The notes under the pieces: model-generated
Told to the model about the DNA's origin: nothing
What the model saw: only the letters and a program-made list of their open reading frames with translations
The model's database searches: none
Assembly (NCBI RefSeq): GCF_023065955.2
Contig: NW_026622874.1
Location: forward strand, 12,320,001-12,384,000
Direction of reading: 5' to 3'
DNA: 64,000 nucleotides
Source of the DNA: Ursus arctos
Taxonomy: Eukaryota > Chordata > Mammalia > Carnivora > Ursidae
In this document: positions 63,701-64,000 of the stretch, in pieces
How positions within the stretch are numbered: position 1 is the first letter of the stretch
How the letters are laid out: every line of letters begins with the position of its first letter
Made by a program: the position numbers and the translations under genes

Positions 63701-63774
63701 AGAATTATGAATACAATTTGGTAAAGAATGAGCTGTTGGTCTGTTGCTCGGACCACATCTCAGAAGAGAAGTGA
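12669..63774 (+). CDS. MROH9: Maestro-like HEAT-repeat (MROH) family gene, probably MROH9; 19 exons, 5'-partial
   Basis: Join of 19 exons: 12669-12804, 13385-13471, 14024-14122, 15429-15533, 25177-25312, 26812-26936, 30337-30486, 32768-32922, 35289-35454, 36587-36729, 37764-37901, 39408-39528, 44460-44601, 46781-46953, 51594-51746, 51848-51964, 52562-52664, 61858-61920, 63452-63774. They total 2635 bp, or 877 residues after one leading base, and end at TGA. Every intron is GT-AG, all phases agree and no exon has an in-frame stop, so the gene looks intact. The product is almost wholly amphipathic helix pairs (HEAT/ARM style), with a polar linker at residues 189-229 and a charged tail after about 830. 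No signal peptide or catalytic motif is visible. MROH proteins are thought to be scaffold-like and several are testis-biased; the function of this member is unknown. The family call rests on recognising the fold and segments such as '[20 protein letters not shown]'. MROH9 is favoured, with MROH7 and MROH8 as alternatives. Upstream exons are missing. Confidence 0.72.
13385..13471 (+). CDS. MROH9-like exon 2
   Basis: The exon has 29 codons in phase 0-0, with acceptor 'ttgtttttcag' and donor GTAAAG. It begins [20 protein letters not shown] and forms one long amphipathic helix pair. Intron 1 is 580 bp. Confidence 0.75.
14024..14122 (+). CDS. MROH9-like exon 3
   Basis: The exon has 33 codons in phase 0-0, with acceptor 'ttctaacag' and donor GTAAAG. 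It begins [20 protein letters not shown]. An in-frame reading of the upstream intron hits stops just before the acceptor, which supports the chosen start. Confidence 0.72.
14330..14500 (+). repeat. MIR remnant
   Basis: 'gagtatttactctacatcag' ... 'ggttatctcatttaatcctt' ... 'cccccattttgctgataaag' follows the MIR core order. Confidence 0.75.
15429..15533 (+). CDS. MROH9-like exon 4
   Basis: The exon has 35 codons in phase 0-0, with acceptor 'ttttccacag' and donor GTAAGT. It begins [20 protein letters not shown] and ends SRRVKGY. The hydrophobic/basic helix pattern is typical of a HEAT repeat. It is followed by the longest intron in the window (9.6 kb), which carries the sense L1. Confidence 0.78.
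16080..16460 (-). repeat. Ancient L1 3'-end remnant, antisense
   Basis: Diverged sequence with the order of old L1 ends: a block around 'tttttcactgaacagtatgt', then 'gatggacactcaggtatatt' and 'accttcaccaacactgggaa'. Subfamily not assigned. Confidence 0.5.
19359..20140 (+). pseudogene. L1 ORF1 remnant
   Basis: It begins [20 protein letters not shown], a coiled-coil segment, with a stop after NDIA. It then runs through [20 protein letters not shown], a damaged central domain, and a better-preserved C-terminal part ([34 protein letters not shown]). ORF1p is the RNA-binding trimer of L1. Several stops and shifts break it. Confidence 0.85.
20774..20928 (+). mobile_element. Short carnivore SINE in L1 ORF2
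   Basis: Head 'ggggcgcctgggtggctcag' with a shortened body and CT-rich tail. Perfect duplication TTTAAAACAGATTGTA (20758-20773 and 20929-20944). Confidence 0.95.
21959..22152 (+). mobile_element. Young carnivore SINE in L1 ORF2
   Basis: 'ggggtgcctgggtagcgcag' to poly-A. Perfect duplication AAAAATGATATGCC (21945-21958 and 22153-22166). Confidence 0.96.
24920..25060 (+). repeat. MIR remnant
   Basis: 'agcactttgctaagaactat' then 'atccacatttcatagatgag' and 'gaaattgaggctcaggaaca' match the MIR core and 3' order. It ends about 120 bp before exon 5. Confidence 0.75.
25177..25312 (+). CDS. MROH9-like exon 5
   Basis: The acceptor is 'tttttccattag' and the donor GTAAGA. The exon has 45 codons plus one base (phase 0-1). 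It encodes [20 protein letters not shown] followed by [18 protein letters not shown], a clear HEAT repeat with helix A, turn and helix B. The split codon with exon 6 gives Glu. Confidence 0.82.
25818..25907. repeat. (GATA)n tetranucleotide microsatellite
   Basis: An array of about 20 GATA units with a few interruptions. Confidence 0.95.
26040..26430 (+). repeat. Ancient L1 5'/ORF1-region remnant
   Basis: 'taggtatgcaaagaagcaga' ... 'gacattaaaacaattgatgt' ... 'gatgaaaactacaatatctg' resembles the leader and ORF1 start of old L1M elements. Confidence 0.6.
26812..26936 (+). CDS. MROH9-like exon 6, polar linker
   Basis: Two leading bases complete the Glu codon, followed by 41 codons ending in phase 0. 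The acceptor is 'cccttaatacag' and the donor GTAACT. The sequence ([16 protein letters not shown] and onward) is rich in Lys, Asn, Asp, Thr and Gln, with little helix-forming hydrophobic content. It is probably a disordered loop between HEAT blocks (residues 189-229). It is less certain than its neighbours because it lacks fold signature, but phase and splice sites fit exactly. Confidence 0.62.
27000..29876. other. Intron 6 body, mostly unassigned
   Basis: It contains several short open frames (for example 27528-27797 minus and 29069-29371 plus) with no homology I recognise, and A-rich tracts at 28428 and 29041. Treated as intron. Confidence 0.45.
29877..30090 (+). mobile_element. Carnivore SINE
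   Basis: Head 'ggggcacctgggtggctcag' and an A-rich tail with AAATA repeats. Duplication AAAAATCAGAAGA (29864-29876 and 30091-30103). It ends about 250 bp before exon 7. Confidence 0.95.
30337..30486 (+). CDS. MROH9-like exon 7
   Basis: The exon has 50 codons in phase 0-0, with acceptor 'tttggtttcag' and donor GTAAGA. It begins [20 protein letters not shown] and continues into [18 protein letters not shown]. Strong HEAT-like helices. Confidence 0.8.
30620..30725. repeat. Possible old LINE 3' fragment
   Basis: 'gaaatatttcaagcacgcag' and 'catcttgccatatttgcatc' are stock phrases of ancient LINE tails. Weak. Confidence 0.35.
30818..31080 (-). mobile_element. L1 3' UTR fragment, antisense
   Basis: 'attatgtccatttagccact' ... 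'gtctaacacccagggctcat' ... the C-rich block and 'gagtctctcatggttcgtcc' mirror 9760-10010. Confidence 0.85.
31505..31675 (+). mobile_element. 5'-truncated SINE
   Basis: It starts in mid-body at 'ggctcaggtcatgatctggg' and runs through the CT-rich part to 'ctaaataaaatattttaaaa'. The tRNA-like head is missing. Confidence 0.85.
32768..32922 (+). CDS. MROH9-like exon 8
   Basis: The exon has 51 codons plus two bases (phase 0-2), with acceptor 'gacttttccag' and donor GTAAGG. It begins [20 protein letters not shown] and includes [18 protein letters not shown]. The codon shared with exon 9 is Asn. Confidence 0.82.
33555..33740 (-). repeat. MIR remnant, antisense
   Basis: The order 'caaatggatctgaattcctt', 'aaacttcttgatcctcaatt', 'gtgttaaatgagttaatgtc' fits a reversed MIR. 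Confidence 0.65.
34396..34593 (+). mobile_element. Carnivore SINE
   Basis: Full length. Perfect 18 bp duplication AGGAATATACCCACACAG (34378-34395 and 34594-34611). Confidence 0.96.
35289..35454 (+). CDS. MROH9-like exon 9
   Basis: One leading base is followed by 55 codons ending in phase 0, with acceptor 'gtgtttgcag' and donor GTAAGT. The encoded [20 protein letters not shown] and the following [17 protein letters not shown] form a HEAT repeat, then a basic loop ([10 protein letters not shown]). Confidence 0.82.
36587..36729 (+). CDS. MROH9-like exon 10
   Basis: The exon has 47 codons plus two bases (phase 0-2), with acceptor 'ccttcctttag' and donor GTGAGA. It encodes [20 protein letters not shown] and a very hydrophobic helix [15 protein letters not shown]. 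Reading straight through the donor gives an immediate stop (TTGTGA), so splicing here is required. The split codon is Phe. Confidence 0.82.
37020..37145 (-). repeat. MIR remnant, antisense
   Basis: 'tagctctgccatttactctc' and 'taatgtatgtaaatgtgctc' fit reversed MIR. Heavily decayed. Confidence 0.5.
37764..37901 (+). CDS. MROH9-like exon 11
   Basis: The exon has one base, 45 codons and two bases (phase 2-2), with acceptor 'ggggctgtag' and donor GTAAGA. It encodes [20 protein letters not shown] and an aromatic-rich stretch [18 protein letters not shown], a conserved-looking family segment following the exon 10 repeat. Confidence 0.82.
38622..38795 (-). repeat. MER5A-like hAT remnant
   Basis: 'aaagtgtggtcctcagacca' ... 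'agggcccactccagtcccac' ... 'ctgaatcagaatctgtattt' is the order of MER5A. Terminal repeats are eroded. Confidence 0.75.
39408..39528 (+). CDS. MROH9-like exon 12
   Basis: One base completing Lys is followed by 40 codons ending in phase 0. The acceptor is 'ctccactacag' and the donor GTGAGT. It begins [20 protein letters not shown] and ends in the helix [10 protein letters not shown]. Confidence 0.82.
39744..39803 (+). repeat. L1 3' terminus, 60 bp
   Basis: 'actacatcaaaaactaatga' to 'cataataaaaaaaaag' equals the last bases of the L1 ends at 2700 and 10770. Confidence 0.85.
41386..41586 (+). mobile_element. Carnivore SINE with (CT)n body
   Basis: Head 'gggatgcctgagtggctcag', an expanded CT tract (41527-41563) and an AAATA tail. 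Duplication AAAATTAAGCATTA (41372-41385 and 41587-41600). Confidence 0.95.
42395..42450 (-). repeat. L1 3' terminus, antisense
   Basis: 'tttattatgttagtcaccat' then 'acagtacatccctgg' matches the reversed L1 tail at 9765-9805. Confidence 0.8.
42451..42997 (-). mobile_element. L1 3' UTR and ORF2 end, antisense
   Basis: The minus strand encodes the ORF2 C-terminal region (RQ-type '[19 protein letters not shown]' at about 42840) preceded by [13 protein letters not shown] sequence, then the 3' UTR leftwards. It meets an opposite L1 at about 42998. Confidence 0.8.
42998..43445 (+). mobile_element. L1 ORF2 C-terminal fragment, sense
   Basis: From 'gttggtgggaatgcaagctg' to the encoded [20 protein letters not shown] and beyond. 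It overlaps in L1 content with the antisense fragment to its left, so the two make an inverted repeat. Confidence 0.82.
43495..43590. repeat. Possible hAT (MER5-like) remnant
   Basis: 'caatggttcttaaccaacga' resembles a hAT terminal repeat (CAGTGGTTCTCAACC). The rest is too diverged to place. Confidence 0.4.
43750..43815 (+). repeat. MIR/L2 3'-end fragment
   Basis: 'ataatgcctggcccatagta' followed by 'ggcatgacctcc' and 'aaatattcactg' is the common tail phrase of ancient MIR/L2 repeats. Confidence 0.6.
44460..44601 (+). CDS. MROH9-like exon 13
   Basis: The exon has 47 codons plus one base (phase 0-1), with acceptor 'gttttctttcag'. The donor is GTGAGT, giving an end at GCA-C. It encodes [20 protein letters not shown] then a textbook HEAT helix ([20 protein letters not shown]). 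An in-frame read-through would continue only 18 codons before a stop. Confidence 0.82.
45091..45274 (-). repeat. MER5A hAT element
   Basis: Ends in 'cttgagaaccactg', the reverse of the MER5A terminus. The internal 'ggtctgtggaatcagaaatc' and 'gggtggggcccatcaatctg' are typical. Near full length. Confidence 0.85.
45370..45525 (-). repeat. L1 3' UTR fragment, antisense
   Basis: 'cagtgtaatttagcatacag', 'caccacccagtgctcatcac' and 'tcacctatttcacccatccc' mirror 3810-3945. Confidence 0.8.
46420..46618 (-). repeat. L1 3' UTR fragment, antisense
   Basis: 'ccagtgtagttaacatgcag' to 'atagttaagagtctgtttta' mirrors 3812-4005. It ends about 160 bp before exon 14. Confidence 0.85.
46781..46953 (+). CDS. MROH9-like exon 14
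   Basis: Two bases complete a Gln codon, then 57 codons end in phase 0 at donor GTGAGT. It begins [20 protein letters not shown] and ends YCPLMDH. Two AGs lie 4 bp apart at the acceptor (46775-46776 and 46779-46780). Only the second keeps the frame with exon 13, so the start at 46781 was chosen on phase. Confidence 0.78.
47168..47202. repeat. (TA)n microsatellite
   Basis: A run of TA units inside a wider AT-rich block. Confidence 0.9.
47320..47500 (-). repeat. MIR remnant, antisense
   Basis: 'ggactgcctgggttcacatc', 'aagcaagtgattcagtttct', 'cagtctccccacctatattt' fit reversed MIR in order. Confidence 0.75.
47525..47700 (+). mobile_element. Carnivore SINE
   Basis: 'gatgcctgggtggctcagtt' to 'ataagatctttaaaaa'. 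Flanks AAAAGGTATTTCATCAG and AAAAGGTTTTTAATCAG agree at 15 of 17 positions, suggesting an older duplication. Confidence 0.9.
48020..48205 (+). repeat. MIR element
   Basis: 'tttattgagcatttactaag', 'taccagtcactattctaagg', 'ggccaagttcacacagctaa' follow MIR order over about 180 bp. It ends shortly before the SMS pseudogene. Confidence 0.85.
48420..50222 (+). pseudogene. SMS: Processed pseudogene of spermine synthase (SMS)
   Basis: An intronless, decayed copy of SMS mRNA lies in intron 14 of the MROH gene. Spermine synthase transfers an aminopropyl group from decarboxylated SAM to spermidine. Recognisable segments in order: an ATG at 48460 with a degraded start; [16 protein letters not shown] at 48597; [16 protein letters not shown]; the [13 protein letters not shown] region near 48820; the methyltransferase-like ILGGGDG motif near 49050; and [17 protein letters not shown] then [17 protein letters not shown] to 49384. 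Several frameshifts and stops separate these blocks. About 45 bp near the end of the reading frame are missing, and an antisense SINE interrupts the C-terminal region. A 3' UTR-like stretch runs to an A-rich tail at about 50195-50220. The copy cannot make a functional enzyme. The exact 5' border is uncertain and I saw no clear target-site duplication. Confidence 0.88.
49480..49677 (-). mobile_element. tRNA-derived carnivore SINE inside the SMS pseudogene
   Basis: The element reads in reverse: a T-run at the left is the poly-A tail, and '...ccacccaggcgcccc' at the right is the SINE head. It is bracketed by the perfect 18 bp repeat CTGTCCTGTGGAATTCTT (49462-49479 and 49678-49695). The duplicated sequence is itself SMS coding sequence, so the SINE landed after the pseudogene. 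Confidence 0.95.
51204..51395 (+). mobile_element. Carnivore SINE
   Basis: 'gatgcctgggtgactcagtc' through 'gacaaataaataaataaata'. The target duplication is unclear because both flanks are A-rich. Confidence 0.92.
51497..51530. repeat. (TA)n/AT-rich microsatellite
   Basis: TA dinucleotide run with one GA interruption, about 65 bp before exon 15. Confidence 0.85.
51594..51746 (+). CDS. MROH9-like exon 15
   Basis: The exon has 51 codons in phase 0-0, with acceptor 'gttcatattctag' and donor GTAAGT. It begins [20 protein letters not shown] and includes [20 protein letters not shown], two HEAT helices with the canonical Asp/Arg positions. It is one of the clearest family-like exons. Confidence 0.86.
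51848..51964 (+). CDS. MROH9-like exon 16
   Basis: The exon has 39 codons in phase 0-0, only 101 bp after exon 15. The acceptor is 'ctacttcacag' and the donor GTAAGT. It begins [20 protein letters not shown] and ends [10 protein letters not shown]. The short intron makes exons 15 and 16 a likely joint splicing unit. Confidence 0.85.
52562..52664 (+). CDS. MROH9-like exon 17
   Basis: The exon has 34 codons plus one base (phase 0-1), with acceptor 'cattttattctcag' and donor GTAAAG. It encodes [20 protein letters not shown] and the basic helix [14 protein letters not shown]. The split codon with exon 18 is Gly. A SINE starts only about 140 bp past the donor. Confidence 0.85.
52806..53023 (+). 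mobile_element. Young carnivore SINE with long (AAAT)n tail
   Basis: Full length with ten or more AAAT units (52976-53018). Perfect 17 bp duplication AGAAGTTAATGTATGTG (52789-52805 and 53024-53040). Confidence 0.96.
54195..55055 (+). mobile_element. 5'-truncated sense L1
   Basis: ORF2 C-terminal part (EIPPHT-type block, then [20 protein letters not shown] and [20 protein letters not shown]), a (GT)n array, a damaged EYYSAI region, then the 3' UTR to 'gaatttaaattaaaaaaaag'. Confidence 0.88.
54571..54608. repeat. (GT)n microsatellite inside the L1
   Basis: About 18 GT units where other L1 copies here carry TA repeats. Confidence 0.95.
55394..55560. repeat. GAAG/GGGGA polypurine tract
   Basis: About 165 bp on the + strand that is almost only A and G, from (GGAA)n through GGGGA units to (AAAG)n-like blocks. 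Confidence 0.95.
55714..56090 (+). mobile_element. Carnivore SINE split by a second SINE
   Basis: Head 'ggggttcctgggtggctcag' to 'aacaaaatc' (55889), resuming with 'aataaataaaatctttaaa' at 56072. Outer duplication AAAATGTGCATGGAA / AAAATGTACATGGAA (one mismatch). Confidence 0.9.
55890..56071 (-). mobile_element. Antisense SINE nested in the SINE tail
   Basis: 'gatttttatttacttgtcag' to 'tgactgagccacccaggtgt'. It lies wholly inside the A-rich tail of the outer SINE, so it is the later insertion. Confidence 0.9.
56146..56380 (+). mobile_element. Carnivore SINE
   Basis: 'ggttcctgggtggctcagtc' to a long A-rich tail. Duplication TAAAATATCAGTAGG (56131-56145 and 56381-56395). Confidence 0.95.
56400..57420 (+). 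repeat. Ancient L1 remnant (ORF2 C-terminal region), low certainty
   Basis: Scattered L1-like phrases such as 'aaatatttctgcagagcaaa' near 56938 and 'acccactagaaaaatggaca' near 57070, in the order of old L1M ORF2. Strongly decayed. Confidence 0.5.
57690..57738. repeat. (TTTTG)n repeat
   Basis: About nine TTTTG units. Confidence 0.9.
57739..58440. other. 700 bp stretch, unassigned, higher GC than flanks
   Basis: Little of it matches the SINEs or L1s seen elsewhere. The final 200 bp ('ccaagatgtttgctccagca' and surroundings) has the feel of an ancient interspersed repeat. Reading frames on both strands are interrupted and no MROH-like exon with proper splice sites is evident. Confidence 0.35.
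58560..58758 (+). mobile_element. Young carnivore SINE
   Basis: Full length with the 'cacagcggttaagcgtctgc' head. Perfect 16 bp duplication AAAACTCAGTGGCTTT (58544-58559 and 58759-58774). Confidence 0.96.
59090..59260 (-). repeat. MIR remnant, antisense
   Basis: 'cccgttagccatgtgacctt', 'taccaagtctctcaacctct' are reversed MIR phrases. Confidence 0.7.
59735..59911 (-). mobile_element. Antisense carnivore SINE in old L1
   Basis: 'tttaaagatttcatctattt' to 'tgagccaaccaggcgctc'. Duplication CCAGGAAACCAAATTTTT (59717-59734 and 59912-59929). Confidence 0.94.
60160..60200. repeat. (TG)n microsatellite
   Basis: About 18 TG units with one TC interruption, within the old L1. Confidence 0.92.
61310..61465 (+). 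repeat. hAT/Charlie-type DNA transposon remnant (tentative)
   Basis: 'ctgtaaaggaccagatagta' then 'tgtgtggtctctgtcaacac' and 'gtaaaagcagccgtagatag'. Same family as 1430-1615, in opposite orientation. Confidence 0.45.
61858..61920 (+). CDS. MROH9-like exon 18 (63 bp)
   Basis: The smallest exon: two bases, 20 codons, one base, flanked by 'cttgtgcacag' and GTAAGT. It encodes [20 protein letters not shown]. It lies 9.2 kb beyond exon 17, and both neighbouring phases fit. Its length is a multiple of three, so skipping it would keep the frame. Confidence 0.83.
62225..62440 (+). repeat. Ancient interspersed repeat fragment
   Basis: 'catctaccatgtgacagcac', 'aacatagagccacaaacaaa', 'agaatttacattttagagga' is a common ancient-repeat phrase order; a similar shorter piece lies at 35555-35645. 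Family not assigned. Confidence 0.5.
62480..62640 (-). repeat. Old L1 3' fragment, antisense, with C-tract
   Basis: 'gagcagtttcagatttactg' and 'acagagatttcccatatacg' are reversed old-L1 phrases. A pure C run at about 62563-62577 and a short CA run lie inside. Confidence 0.55.
62890..63180. repeat. Probable old LINE remnant
   Basis: AT-rich with 'tagctctttcatttcttcat' and 'tgagactgagtcccaatttt'. Looks like a decayed LINE end; low certainty. Confidence 0.35.
63452..63774 (+). CDS. MROH9-like terminal exon 19 with stop
   Basis: The acceptor is 'tgctcttacag'. Two bases complete Ala, then 106 codons and TGA at 63772-63774. The first part ([20 protein letters not shown]) is the last HEAT repeat. 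From about [11 protein letters not shown] on, the chain becomes a polar, charged tail ending [10 protein letters not shown], probably unstructured. A GTAAAG inside the exon at 63721 could act as an alternative donor. Confidence 0.83.
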
Positions 63775-63916
63775 TTTTCCTTTCCCTCTTGATAACTTGA
63801 GTCTCTATATACACGCTTTTCTGAAGGATGCTGGAAGCCTTTCCTGTCACTTAATTCTCTATTCAAATATAGAAATCCGTTGCCTTTCTATGTTTGACAG
63901 TGATCAGAGGGCCACT

Positions 63917-63922
63917 AATAAA
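63917..63922 (+). terminator. AATAAA polyadenylation signal of the MROH9-like gene
   Basis: A canonical AATAAA hexamer lies 143 bp after the stop codon of the last exon. It is the first such hexamer after the stop on the + strand. A short 3' UTR of roughly 160-170 bp would result. The actual cleavage site cannot be read from sequence alone. Confidence 0.6.
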
Positions 63923-64000
63923 ATTGAAGAATCATATAAGGAAAGTGTTTGATGAGAAGCTCTTGGATTTTGACTTATCAGTAAGCATCTATTGAACACC

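Noticed and set aside
1..64000. CRISPR arrays, tRNA or rRNA genes
   Set aside because: The tRNA-like segments are SINE heads with A-rich tails and target duplications. No regularly spaced repeats with unique spacers exist beyond microsatellites.

Overview
The window is ordinary mammalian nuclear DNA. It is AT-rich, with spliced genes bounded by GT-AG introns and many interspersed repeats. At least fifteen tRNA-derived SINEs with the 5' core GGGGCGCCTGGGTGGC point to a carnivore. The sub-type with 'CACAGCGGTTAAGCGTC' and 'CCGCTATGAGCCTGC' suggests a caniform, most likely a bear; the species is inference. No bacterial, phage or CRISPR-like content is present.

One protein-coding gene runs along the + strand from about 12.7 kb to 63.8 kb. 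I rebuilt it by eye as 19 exons of 63 to 323 bp. All have canonical AG/GT borders, none contains an in-frame stop, and the codon phases match at all 18 junctions. Together they encode 877 residues plus a stop codon, with an AATAAA signal 143 bp downstream. The product is an alpha-helical HEAT-repeat protein of the maestro-like (MROH) family. MROH9 is my best guess for the orthologue, but the paralogue is not proven. The 5' end of the gene lies outside the window or was not recognised: the first exon seen starts in the middle of a codon.

Layout: 0-12.6 kb is repeats, including a twin-primed inverted L1 (2.05-2.82 kb) and a 6 kb antisense L1 whose reverse-transcriptase core is deleted. Exons 1-4 lie at 12.67-15.53 kb. 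The 9.6 kb intron 4 holds a 6.4 kb sense L1 with its ORF1 and ORF2 remnants. Exons 5-12 lie at 25.2-39.5 kb and exons 13-14 at 44.5-47.0 kb. Intron 14 contains a processed pseudogene of spermine synthase (SMS), itself split by an antisense SINE with a perfect 18 bp target-site duplication. Exons 15-17 lie at 51.6-52.7 kb. The 9.2 kb intron 17 is full of nested SINEs, L1 fragments and a GAAG-rich polypurine block. Exons 18-19 and the 3' end lie at 61.86-63.92 kb.

Nothing here is a convincing new molecular system. The useful observations are the gene model of a poorly studied MROH protein, a tandem splice acceptor, a possible alternative last exon, a strong sense-strand bias of SINEs inside the gene, and several datable nested or rearranged retrotransposon insertions.
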